Source of the DNA: G963664115 sp965216035
GTDB lineage: Bacteria > Acidobacteriota > Terriglobia > 20CM-2-55-15
Assembly (NCBI GenBank): GCA_965216035.1
Contig: CBDCFM010000020.1
Coordinates: 1 to 64,000 of the forward strand
Direction: 5' to 3'
DNA length: 64,000 nucleotides
A program made the position numbers and the translations under genes. How positions within the stretch are numbered: position 1 is the stretch's first letter; each line of letters begins with the position of its first letter. The notes beneath the pieces are model-generated. The model saw nothing but the letters and a program-made list of their open reading frames with translations, ran no database searches and was not told the DNA's origin. Below are positions 56,895 through 64,000 of the stretch, piece by piece.

Positions 56895-57008
56895 CTCGGT
56901 CAGGAGAGCGATTCCGGGTCTACAGAGGCCTTGACCGATCTTCTTGCAAGAGTGCGGACTTGCTGAAGGTAGGGTCAACTTGGCTCCATTTCCGCCACAC
57001 GGACACCA

Positions 57009-57157
57009 TGAAAAGCGCCCGACCCCTGTACCGCTATCCACCCGCAATCATCAGTCATGCGGTGTGGCTCGACTACAAATTCGGGCTGAGCCTCCGGAAC
57101 GTCGAAGATCTGCTCGCGGAACGAGGGATTGTCGTGACCCACGAGACTATGCGCCGG
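57009..57157 (+). pseudogene. IS6-like transposase N-terminal fragment
   Basis: The 50 codons read YRYPPAIISHAVWLDYKFGL, SLRNVEDLLAERGIVVTHET. This is the conserved start of IS6/IS26-family transposases, minus their catalytic core. A 130-bp MITE interrupts the frame at RR, and nothing of the rest is found beyond it. Confidence 0.75.
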
Positions 57158-57287
57158 GGCACTGTCAAGTTAACTGATTTTCTGGAAGTTCCACTGATTG
57201 ACATGCCAGCTAAGTCAGTGATTTTCCGTGCTGGCTAGAATTGACTTCGCGTCGAAAAAAGTGAATTCCAGTTAACTTGACAGTGCC
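57158..57287. repeat. 130-bp MITE with 19-bp perfect terminal inverted repeats (IS6-like ends)
   Basis: GGCACTGTCAAGTTAACTG at 57158-57176 is the exact inverse of 57269-57287. The opening GGCACTGT and the TCAAGTTAA are reminiscent of IS26/IS6 ends. The interior has no gene. It may be a deletion derivative of the IS6-like element whose transposase fragment lies next to it. Confidence 0.85.
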
Positions 57288-57413
57288 TCACCGGATGTTG
57301 AGGAGGCGTTCTTTTTCCATGTGGGAAGCGGTCACGGCAGCGTGATCAACCCGCACCCATAAGGGACTAGTTCGACCTGTGAACCTTAAGTTGACGATAT
57401 CCTGGAGACTCCC

Positions 57414-57812
57414 ATGAGAAACGCTCCAACCCGAACGAAGGCTTGCGTAATCCCGATCACCACCCTCGCCACCGTGTTTGCTGTAGCGTCCTGCACGCTG
57501 CAGAGAGCGTCCGTATATACAGATGCAAGCCCATCGAAACTGGAGAGGGCTTGTCAGGCAGTCGACGAAGCAACCGGGCTCGAGATGAGCGGGACTGACC
57601 GTGCGTGGTGCATGGACATGATGCAGGCGTGGTATTCCGAGACCGGGCACACACGGCCGGATCCAGCTGATCAATTCACCGGCACGAACCAGTTCCGCTA
57701 TCTGCAAGCAAAAGCCATGGAGTGTCGCAGGCCCGCAGATGTCTACAAACTGACCGGTGCGGACCGATGGGAGGCCGTCATGCGGCGCCTTGTCATCGTG
57801 CGAACGCGATAA
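57414..57812 (+). CDS. Putative lipoprotein of unknown function
   Basis: The 132-residue protein has a hydrophobic leader with a lipobox-like VFAVASC (Cys27), suggesting lipid attachment after export. The mature part contains four further Cys, EWxxxMxxWY-like aromatic residues (MDMMQAWYSETGHTRPD) and a WEAVMRRLVIVR end. It resembles no family that I recognise. GGAG lies 8 bases upstream of the ATG. It stands alone; the preceding 126 bases hold no gene. Confidence 0.5.
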   Translation: MRNAPTRTKACVIPITTLATVFAVASCTLQRASVYTDASPSKLERACQAVDEATGLEMSGTDRAWCMDMMQAWYSETGHTRPDPADQFTGTNQFRYLQAKAMECRRPADVYKLTGADRWEAVMRRLVIVRTR

Positions 57813-58696
57813 TGCCATCCCATGGCGCAAAGCCCCCCGGCGCATTACCTGCGTTGGGCGGCGATGCCGGTGCGGACCACTTCCAGGGGTCGGAGGGTTG
57901 CAGGGCGCGCGGGGAGGGGTTGTTCACCGCTTCTCTCAAAAGAGATCCAACAATTTCAGGCGCGGCAACGGCGACAGGAAGATCGATCCAAGGAGATTCT
58001 GGCAAGATGAGCGACAACCGGAATACACTTTAAACAGGCCGCCAAGCTGTCCGCAAACCGTGGACACCTCACCCAACCCGAGCGAGATCAGGAAGTATTC
58101 TCAGAAATCCCCCGAGAACACGATCTTGCCGCGTCTCGTTCCGACAGGATACATCCAACTCCGCTAGGAGGTAAGGATGCGAATACCAGCAGACTTCGAT
58201 CGGTATAAGAGCGACGGAAGGACAATCTTTGACCTCGCCGGCGATGGCGCAAGTTGACAAGCCGGGAGACAAACCCACGGCGTACCATTTCACCGACTGG
58301 CTCCGCTCGAACGGTTGGAACGTCTCCACGCAGCACAGCGGCCCGATGCGGATCGGCGGCCGGACTTCGGAGCAAGACACGTCTGTAGCGCGCTTGGGGC
58401 TATTGCTCCTGGATGAGTTTTCCCATTCCGGAGTCGTGTATTAGGCGACCGGGACCCCTCGCTGGCGGACAAGAAACTCATGCTCCAGGATCTGGATAAA
58501 TTTCTCGAACACCCAGGCGACCGGGAACTGCTCGATCTGCCCCCAATCCAGGGCACGTCCTGAAACCCATCTGACAGCCCCTGAGCGGCCCTGAGATGAT
58601 ACCCGCCGCGGCTCAAAAAACGAGGTGAGGGCCCCCCCACAGCCATTACCTGGGCCTTCTGGATGCTACGCCGGGTTTTATTCCATCGCTCAGTGT
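57813..58696. other. Gene-poor stretch with possible small-ORF remnants
   Basis: No recognisable gene. A good ribosome site (AGGAGGTAAGG) precedes an ATG at 58177 that opens MRIPADFDRYKSDGRTIFDL but stops after 26 codons. About 200 bases later a coding-looking stretch, LADKKLMLQDLDKFLEHPGD, ends at 58563 in another frame. Together these may be the two ends of a broken small gene. Confidence 0.35.
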
Positions 58697-59002
58697 CTAT
58701 TCTGGCGGGGCAGGCAGAGGGGCGTCTTCCGCAATGATGGCCCTCGCCTGCTTCGTGAGAAGTTCCTTCTCCTTGGGCGTGAAGCGCCTGTCTCCGCTAA
58801 CCCATTGTTTATCTACGATTCTAAGGTCGGTGATGAGCATCTGCTCGCCACCCAGTGTCACGGTCATGCCCAGAGTTGTCATGTCCCTGCCACGCGCAAT
58901 CTGAATTGCCCTTCGGCAATCACTGATGGATCTCTTCGCCACGCTCTCCTTCCCCCTGTAGTGCTTCCTGGCCTCAGCGGCCAGACCGGACTGCTCACCC
59001 AC
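58697..59002 (-). CDS. Hypothetical small protein, translationally coupled to its upstream neighbour
   Basis: The 101-residue frame starts with GTG at 59000-59002, overlapping the stop of the preceding small gene by 8 bases. The sequence is charged and helical (ARKHYRGKESVAKRSISDCR, then QMLITDLRIVDKQWVSGDRR) with no signal peptide. No family is recognised. The overlapping arrangement is the main support that both frames are real. Confidence 0.4.
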   Translation of the reverse strand: MGEQSGLAAEARKHYRGKESVAKRSISDCRRAIQIARGRDMTTLGMTVTLGGEQMLITDLRIVDKQWVSGDRRFTPKEKELLTKQARAIIAEDAPLPAPPE

Positions 59003-59204
59003 CCCAGTCGCTTAACCCCCCGGTTTCTCCCTTTAAAAGAGTCTCTTCCGGTGCCGGAGCTTCAATTGTCCGAACCACCACACCATCAAGCGGCATTGTC
59101 CCCTCCGAAACGCTCACAGGCAACGACAGATGAACCGTCAGCTTGTCACACTCGCCCGAGTTTTGAGTTGTGTGCGTCACGTTCTGCAAATTCGGCTTCG
59201 GCAT
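58995..59204 (-). CDS. Hypothetical small protein, first of a two-gene unit
   Basis: The 69-residue frame from ATG at 59202-59204 contains a beta-like stretch (CDKLTVHLSLPVSVSEGTMP, LDGVVVRTIEAPAPEETLLK) and no known motif. It is followed by the overlapping gene 58697-59002. The ribosome site is weak. Confidence 0.35.
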   Translation of the reverse strand: MPKPNLQNVTHTTQNSGECDKLTVHLSLPVSVSEGTMPLDGVVVRTIEAPAPEETLLKGETGGLSDWGG

Positions 59205-59253
59205 TTCCGTCGGGATCTAAGGGGCAGCAATTCTAACGTGGAAATGAGTTGCC

Positions 59254-59259
59254 TATAAT
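59254..59259 (+). promoter_or_regulatory. TATAAT -10 box directly before a small gene
   Basis: A perfect TATAAT ends 6 bases before the ATG at 59266, so a transcript would start at or next to the start codon. The -35 region (TTCTAA near 59231) is poor. Either a leaderless mRNA or a chance match. Confidence 0.35.
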
Positions 59260-59265
59260 CGGGGG

Positions 59266-59478
59266 ATGGTCGTGGTGACGCTAGCACAGGATGGGGTAAC
59301 GGTGAAGGGGGACAATGTCATGGTAACGTCGGATGGAGACGAAGTGACTGTGAAGGGCGACGCGGACAATATCGTGATGAGGAGCGACGCTGACGGAGTG
59401 ACTATGCAGTGTGGCGATTTCGTGGTGAAGGTGCAGGGTGGCAAAGTAACAAGCGATGTGGTGAAGGGTGAATCCTGA
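59266..59478 (+). CDS. Small repetitive acidic protein, hypothetical
   Basis: The 70-residue frame consists of short beta-like repeats with the pattern GDxVxVxSDGDEVTVKGDAD, with valines at alternate positions and Asp-Gly turns, ending in a CGDFVVKVQGGKV stretch. No signal peptide or known family. The regular hydrophobic alternation supports a real beta structure. Downstream to 59731 nothing further is seen. Confidence 0.35.
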   Translation: MVVVTLAQDGVTVKGDNVMVTSDGDEVTVKGDADNIVMRSDADGVTMQCGDFVVKVQGGKVTSDVVKGES

Positions 59479-59731
59479 CTCAGTTGTGAGACACCTCAGA
59501 ACCGGTAACAGACGGCAACGATAAGAAGCTTTCCCCAGGTCTTCCATCCCACCGGCCCCCGCAGGCGCTCACCCACCATCTGCACCAGAACCCGGCGTGC
59601 CCTAACCGTACCGGACCCGCCCTTCATTTCCGATTCACACTCCTGGGCGGGGTAGAATTCTTAGCTTTACCGTCGGCGCGGCCGATGTGCAAGAGCACAG
59701 CCGCCTGGACGCATTCTGGTGCATTGTCATT

Positions 59732-60721
59732 ATGATGAGATCGCGACTGCCTAATTTGCTAATTCCCTTAACCCTATTGATCGCCGCCCCGGTTTTCGGT
59801 GCCCAGGGGGCCACCGAACCGCTGTCGTGCGCGGATAAATCCATCGTTGCCAGAGCCGTGCGTACAGCAGAGGACATTCAGACGTTCGTTCAATGCGCCT
59901 ACGAGCACGTCCAGGATGTGGGGTTTGTCGAGGCCCGGCGAGCCTTCAACGAGGACGTGCGTTGGAAAAGCGGCTCGATCTATATCTTCGTGTCCGGAGC
60001 GGTTCCAATGAGCGACCAGGCCCAGCTCTTCGTCTTTCCGCCCGCCCGCCCGAGAGAAGGATCAAGCTTAGGACTGTTGATCGACGCCTTCGGTAACGAC
60101 TATTACAAGGAACAGCATCGTATCGTGAGCGGTTTTGGCGAGGGCTGGATCTACTACTCGTTCCCAAATCAGGTAACGGGCCGGGATGAGCCAAAGGCGT
60201 CCTACATCAAGAGCATCGACTGGGAGGGGAACCCGGCCGCGATCGGTGCGGGGGTCCACCGCCGCGACATTCCCGGCACGTGCGAGGTGGAAGAGGTCCA
60301 CGCCAGGGGGCTCGAGGAGAATCCTTCCAACGAAAGGCTTCAGGAGTTTGTCCGTTGCGCCGCGATGGAGATGGAATCGCAGGGGTACTTCGCCGTCCGG
60401 GCCCTGTCGAGCGATCCCCGCTGGCGAAACGGTTCGATCTACCTGTTCGGATTGGACAACTACGGCAACACGCTGTTCAGCGGCGATCCCTACAGCCCGT
60501 GGTATGGCATCATTGCTCCCGAGTTGAACGACCATCTGGACGGACCCTTCGGCGGCCGGGATGTGGTGAGCGTCGGCGATGCGTTCGGGGAAACCTTCCT
60601 GTACTACTCGATGCGCAACCCCGCCACCGGGATGCTGCAGCGGAAGGTGACTTTCGTCAAGAGGGTCGTGGTCTATGGCCTGCCCATCCTCGTCGGTGCC
60701 GGATATTATCTGGATGACTGA
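59732..60721 (+). CDS. Secreted protein with two tandem Cache-like domains
   Basis: The ATG at 59732 (or the next codon) starts a signal peptide (RLPNLLIPLTLLIAAPVFGA). Two homologous modules of about 145 residues follow: IQTFVQCAYEHVQDVGFVEA ... WIYYSFPNQVTGRDEPKASY, and LQEFVRCAAMEMESQGYFAV ... FLYYSMRNPATGMLQRKVTF. Each has a long helix, an aromatic-rich beta sheet and a GSIYxF strand, as in single Cache ligand-binding domains. Such domains bind small molecules outside the membrane, usually in chemoreceptors. Here there is no transmembrane or signalling part, so it may be a periplasmic binding protein. It is intact. Confidence 0.7.
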   Translation: MMRSRLPNLLIPLTLLIAAPVFGAQGATEPLSCADKSIVARAVRTAEDIQTFVQCAYEHVQDVGFVEARRAFNEDVRWKSGSIYIFVSGAVPMSDQAQLFVFPPARPREGSSLGLLIDAFGNDYYKEQHRIVSGFGEGWIYYSFPNQVTGRDEPKASYIKSIDWEGNPAAIGAGVHRRDIPGTCEVEEVHARGLEENPSNERLQEFVRCAAMEMESQGYFAVRALSSDPRWRNGSIYLFGLDNYGNTLFSGDPYSPWYGIIAPELNDHLDGPFGGRDVVSVGDAFGETFLYYSMRNPATGMLQRKVTFVKRVVVYGLPILVGAGYYLDD

Positions 60722-60747
60722 GGCGCGAAAATTCCCTGCTTAACCAA

Positions 60748-60892
60748 TCAGCCGTACCTGTATAAGCGTTATCTGGAGGCCGCGATCGATTTCCACCTCG
60801 GGCTCCCAGCCCCGGTGCTTTCGGGCCCGCGTGATGTCGGGACAGCGAACCCTGGGACCGTCCTCAGGAAGATCCTCAATCACGATCCGTCG
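60748..60892 (-). pseudogene. NAD-dependent epimerase/UDP-glucuronate decarboxylase-like C-terminal relic
   Basis: A frame of about 45 codons reads RIVIEDLPEDGPRVRCPDIT, RARKHRGWEPEVEIDRGLQI. It matches the C-terminal end of extended-SDR sugar epimerases (LPEDDPxVRxPDIxRAxxxLGWxPxVxLxxGL). The upstream part is absent, replaced by the barrel gene that ends at 60914. Confidence 0.65.
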
Positions 60893-60913
60893 ACCCGACT
60901 CTGCGTGTCGGCT

Positions 60914-61792
60914 TCAGAACACGTAGCGCAAAGATACGCGAAGTCCATGATTCGAGAGATTCGCTCGGGTTTTGGCAAGGTCAAACTCCAGCGGGTCGCG
61001 ACTTCCGTCGCGCCAGACAACCCGGCCTTTGGCCTGGCCGGTCTCCACGGTACCGGAATCCGTGTAACGCCAGGCAAGATTCAGCGTTACCCGCTCCCCC
61101 AGTGATTTTGCAACTCCCGCAGCCAGCATCCAGGCAAAATTAACCTGTTTTCCGCCGGGAACGACGGTGGTCGTCTTCGGGAACTCCATGAAAGTTTCAT
61201 CAATAGTGATGCGGGACAGACCGCCCCCACTCCCGATAAACGGCCTGAGGGGCCCGAGTCGAGGCAGGCCGACTTCGGTCAGATCCCAGTACGCAGCCAG
61301 CACGCCGTGCAGGGAGGACAAATCCGCTGAAACATCCTGCCTGTCGGTGGTTTGCACAAAATTGGAGAGACCCTTGAAGGAAAAGCTCGGGTGGTACTCA
61401 ATAAGAGCTTCCAGCCGAAGGGCAGGCGTCATGGCATAGCCGAACCCGAGATCGAAACCGGCCATTGTTCCGAAATCGCCACGTGCACTCAACGGGGTGC
61501 CGTCAAGGCCCTCCCCGCAGCCATAAAGAGCCGCCGGAGAGGTACTCGAGCAGTTCTTGTCCTGGAACCGCGTTTCTTCCGACCAGTCGAACACAACTCC
61601 AGTCACGAAATAGAATCTTCCCGAAGCGGCGGCCGTGTCGGAGACAAGCGGTGTGGAAGTCCGGCCGGTCGGCGGGGCTGCGTCTTCACCTCTGGCGTCG
61701 GTAGTTTGTGCGCATGTAATAACCGGAATGACCGCCATCATAATGGCCGCGACAAAGGCTGTCCGAGTCCATGATTCAAGAAAGGCGATCAT
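60914..61792 (-). CDS. Outer-membrane beta-barrel protein (opacity/OmpA-like porin fold)
   Basis: The 292-residue protein has a signal peptide (AFVAAIMMAVIPVITCAQ) and a low-complexity linker. A small beta barrel follows, made of alternating strands (RFYFVTGVVFDWSEETRF, GFGYAMTPALRLEALIEYHP, LRPFIGSGGGLSRITI, VNFAWMLAAGVAKSLGERVT, LNLAWRYTDSG) and ending in the C-terminal aromatic signature RVSLRYVF. Length and strand count fit an eight-stranded barrel. It may be a surface-exposed porin or adhesin; no specific function is visible. Intact. Confidence 0.8.
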   Translation of the reverse strand: MIAFLESWTRTAFVAAIMMAVIPVITCAQTTDARGEDAAPPTGRTSTPLVSDTAAASGRFYFVTGVVFDWSEETRFQDKNCSSTSPAALYGCGEGLDGTPLSARGDFGTMAGFDLGFGYAMTPALRLEALIEYHPSFSFKGLSNFVQTTDRQDVSADLSSLHGVLAAYWDLTEVGLPRLGPLRPFIGSGGGLSRITIDETFMEFPKTTTVVPGGKQVNFAWMLAAGVAKSLGERVTLNLAWRYTDSGTVETGQAKGRVVWRDGSRDPLEFDLAKTRANLSNHGLRVSLRYVF

Positions 61793-62059
61793 CGATTTAT
61801 CTGTGAATCTCCAGGCGTTCCGCCACCGACCGATCTGTTGTCCTGATCCGCCATGTTAGAGGGTACCCTGTTCTTGCTTCTCAGTGATGCGGCGCTGATT
61901 AGGGCGGCTTTGAGTCACTTGTAGGCAGGACACTGGAGAGCATCCGTCGCCTAATATGCGCTCCAGCGCTTTGGCGAGTTCTCCCGGAGCGAGGAAGAGA
62001 TTCACCGCAGGCGGCCGATCCACCCCACCTCACCCGACCTTGACCCAGCTCACCAAGCC

Positions 62060-62284
62060 TCAATCATCTGAAGGTTTGCAGTGCGCGCAGTCGTCAGAGT
62101 GCTTGCGGTCTAGATAGAACATGACAATGCGTGCGATCGTTCGATCAGGGAATGGCCCGATCCAGCCTCCAGGCCAGTTTGGCCCACGCGTTTGTCTGCC
62201 GCGAATGCAATGTACACAGTCCTCCCTGTGCACTTTGGCGTAATTCAGCCGCGGGTCGTCGTTGATCCAGTAGCGGTCAGACAC
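62060..62284 (-). CDS. Small protein with paired HxxDCxHC motifs
   Basis: The 74-residue frame contains two similar metal-site-like motifs, HREDCVHC near residues 20-27 and HSDDCAHC near residues 62-69, suggesting a zinc-binding fold. It starts with GTG next to the stop of the upstream gene. No family is recognised beyond a general zinc-ribbon look. The 267 bases at 61793-62059 hold nothing else. Confidence 0.45.
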   Translation of the reverse strand: MSDRYWINDDPRLNYAKVHREDCVHCIRGRQTRGPNWPGGWIGPFPDRTIARIVMFYLDRKHSDDCAHCKPSDD

Positions 62285-62554
62285 TCACAAGCGCTCCCCC
62301 ACGTGCTCGTCCAGAATTTCGTCGCGTGCCTTCTCACATGCCAGCGCATAGGAATACGCCAGCTCCGCAAGTCTTTCAGCCTGAAAGAGTGGGGGTTCAG
62401 CTGCAAGCAACCCTGTGACCGCAGCGCTCGCAAACCTGTCGAACCGTTTCAACTCGTCAGGGCTTCCAGTAAGAAGTCCGGTTTCCCTTCGTTTTTCCCT
62501 TTCAAATCTAAATCTTTCTGAACGCCGACCAGAAGAAGAATGCGGCCGACACAA
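62285..62554 (-). CDS. Hypothetical helical protein, phage-like
   Basis: The 89-residue frame ends directly before the GTG of the 62060-62284 gene (adjacent stop and start). Its C-terminal half, FDRFASAAVTGLLAAEPPLF, ELAYSYALACEKARDEILDE, resembles small helical proteins found in prophages. The N-terminus is uncertain and could begin at a later codon. Upstream to 62790 no gene is seen. Confidence 0.4.
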   Translation of the reverse strand: MCRPHSSSGRRSERFRFEREKRRETGLLTGSPDELKRFDRFASAAVTGLLAAEPPLFQAERLAELAYSYALACEKARDEILDEHVGERL

Positions 62555-62790
62555 GCCCTAGTAGGATGACCCACTTCCCTACGGATAGAAGAACTCCATC
62601 CTGGGCTAATCATCCAGCATCCACCGGATGACATGGTCGATTGGTCTACGGAGAAGAAGCGGCACACGAGCGGATCATTCCGCGAACCTCCGAGCGATCC
62701 AGCCCGGACTGGTGAGACCGACAGGCTGCCGCACCAAGTGCGGCAGCAAATCTGACAGTCCTTCCTTCGATTCCACCTGACACAGCAATA

Positions 62791-64000
62791 CTAGAAGTCG
62801 ATGCCCCACGTGTAGTTGAGCCGCGTGTAGTAGTAGGCACCGTTAAAACCGAACGGCGAGAACTGGGCGTACTGATTGCCGACAGTCTGGGCGCCGAACA
62901 TGTTCACATCGGGGTAGGTGTTCAGCACGTTCTCGCCGCCGATGGCCACCATGAAGTTTTCGCCGACCGGAATGCCGAGTTCGAGATCGAGCAGCGCCTT
63001 TCCGCCGTAGGCCGGGTACAGCCAGGCCTCCGCCGGTCCGCCCGAAACGTCGCCCGCATTCCTTCCATCCTCGCTGTCCCAGAACGCGCCGAAGTAGCTC
63101 AGCCGGCCCATCAGATTCCACTGGTCGGCGGCGTGGTTGACGGTGAAGTTCCACCGTGTCTTCGGCAGTCCCCGCTCCAGCGTATAGATGCGGAATTCAT
63201 CGATCACGGAGGTGTCGAGGTTCTTGAGCGCCGTGTCCGTGTAGTTGAAGACCCCGCTGAACGTCGTACGCCCGGCCACCACGGTCGAAATCAGGTCGAT
63301 GCCCTGGGTCGTCGTCGAGAAGTCGTTCAGGAAGAACCGGAACACCGGAAAATTCCGCGCCTCGGGAATCCCTTCCGCAAGCAGCGTAAGGATCTCAGGC
63401 TCCGTTAGCGCGATTTCCTGAGATAGGGCGAGACGATCATCGATGTCGATCCGGAAGAAATCGGCGGTGAAGGTCACCGGGCCCTGCTCGAAGACTGCTC
63501 CCGCGCTGTAGTTGATGGATTTCTCCGGCTGGAGTTGCCCGCCACCCCTCGAGATGGCCACCGCGGACGTGGGCGGGACCACGCCGTTGTTGGTCAATTG
63601 TCCGCCGATGAACGCGGTCGTCACGTTGAACGTGTTCTGTTGGCCGGGCGTCGGCGCCCGGAACCCGCTACTTACCGCGCCGCGCAACGAGAATGCCTCG
63701 GTCAGCCCGACGCGCATCGAGATCTTGCCGTTCGTCGTCGTGCCGAAGTCTGAGAAGTCTTCAAACCGGACGGCCGTGCCGATTGTCCATCGGTTGCCTG
63801 GAGTGAACTCGAGGTCGCCGTAGACCGCAATGTTGTTGCGGCTCCAGCTTCCCGCCGTCGTGTCGGCCCGGTAGCCGTTAAAGCCGTTCGAACCGGAACT
63901 GAAGCCCTGTGCGGCATAGGGGCCGATCTCCCAGGAGGGCTGCCCGCCGGCCCCGATGGTGAACTTCTCCCGCCGCCACTCCGTGCCGCCGGCGACGTTC
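62791..64000 (-). CDS. TonB-dependent receptor, C-terminal barrel, continues beyond the window
   Basis: The frame is open from the window edge to a stop at 62791 and contains typical late barrel strands: NIAVYGDLEFTPGNRWTIG, EAFSLRGAVSSGFRAPTPGQ, LQPEKSINYSAGAVFEQGPV, GENVLNTYPDVNMFGAQTVG and the aromatic end YTRLNYTWGIDF. The N-terminal plug lies outside the window. It is an outer-membrane transporter or receptor of unknown ligand. No lesion is visible in this part. The FRAPTPGQ motif is characteristic of TonB receptors of the classic (non-Oar) type. Confidence 0.9.
   Translation of the reverse strand, partial: NVAGGTEWRREKFTIGAGGQPSWEIGPYAAQGFSSGSNGFNGYRADTTAGSWSRNNIAVYGDLEFTPGNRWTIGTAVRFEDFSDFGTTTNGKISMRVGLTEAFSLRGAVSSGFRAPTPGQQNTFNVTTAFIGGQLTNNGVVPPTSAVAISRGGGQLQPEKSINYSAGAVFEQGPVTFTADFFRIDIDDRLALSQEIALTEPEILTLLAEGIPEARNFPVFRFFLNDFSTTTQGIDLISTVVAGRTTFSGVFNYTDTALKNLDTSVIDEFRIYTLERGLPKTRWNFTVNHAADQWNLMGRLSYFGAFWDSEDGRNAGDVSGGPAEAWLYPAYGGKALLDLELGIPVGENFMVAIGGENVLNTYPDVNMFGAQTVGNQYAQFSPFGFNGAYYYTRLNYTWGIDF

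Noticed and set aside
58229..58444. Open frame MTSPAMAQVDKPGDKPTAYH
   Set aside because: No ribosome site, no family, and nearby coding-looking sequence lies in other frames.

Overview
The window looks like a piece of a high-GC Gram-negative chromosome, most likely an acidobacterium (Vicinamibacteria-like) or a related uncultured lineage. The lineage is inferred from the gene families only. The families are Oar-type TonB-dependent receptors with an N-terminal carboxypeptidase-regulatory domain, a reaction-centre-type dihaem cytochrome c, several small secreted DUF6152-like proteins, Tat-exported molybdenum hydroxylases and a CIRCE-controlled groESL operon. The density of insertion sequences and broken genes suggests a genome in active decay, as in a symbiont. 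Some single-base lesions could instead be assembly errors.

Bases 1-26000 are mostly ordinary metabolic and envelope genes. They include a cytidylyltransferase-like enzyme, a DUF4062-TPR protein, a secreted dihaem cytochrome, two TonB receptors (one frameshifted), four DUF6152-like proteins, three paralogous secreted proteins of unknown function and an MBL-fold protein lacking the HxH half of its metal motif. There are also an orphan molybdopterin subunit, a Sel1-repeat lipoprotein-like protein, and a complete three-gene PaoABC-like aldehyde/xanthine dehydrogenase operon on the minus strand with ATGA overlaps.

Bases 26000-45200 are a mobile, eroded zone. It holds a SWIM-domain protein whose end lies in a dispersed ~95-base repeat, a doubly frameshifted NoeA-like methyltransferase, three copies of one IS5/IS903-like element, a truncated DUF4145-like gene, a higBA toxin-antitoxin pair and a phage head-gene island. 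The island has a portal gene followed by one very large MuF-like minor-head gene carrying SAP-like repeats and a PI-kinase/HipA-like kinase domain. An IS3 element splits that gene with a clean 3-bp GAC duplication, and an IS21 remnant truncates it. groES-groEL sits in the middle of this zone, intact, with promoter, CIRCE operator, a MITE inserted exactly at the groEL stop codon, and a terminator.

Bases 45200-57300 hold a PLP decarboxylase abutting an IS1182 element, then one huge FnIII/Calx-beta/autotransporter-like gene read on the minus strand. That gene is broken by an ISKra4 element (near-perfect 9-bp duplication), a frameshift and an in-frame TGA. Behind it are a decayed paralogue, a truncated response regulator and an IS6-like fragment with a 130-base MITE.

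Bases 57300-64000 hold small hypothetical genes, a tandem Cache-domain secreted protein, an epimerase relic, an outer-membrane beta-barrel protein and the C-terminal part of a TonB receptor that runs off the window.

No CRISPR array, rRNA or tRNA gene was recognised.
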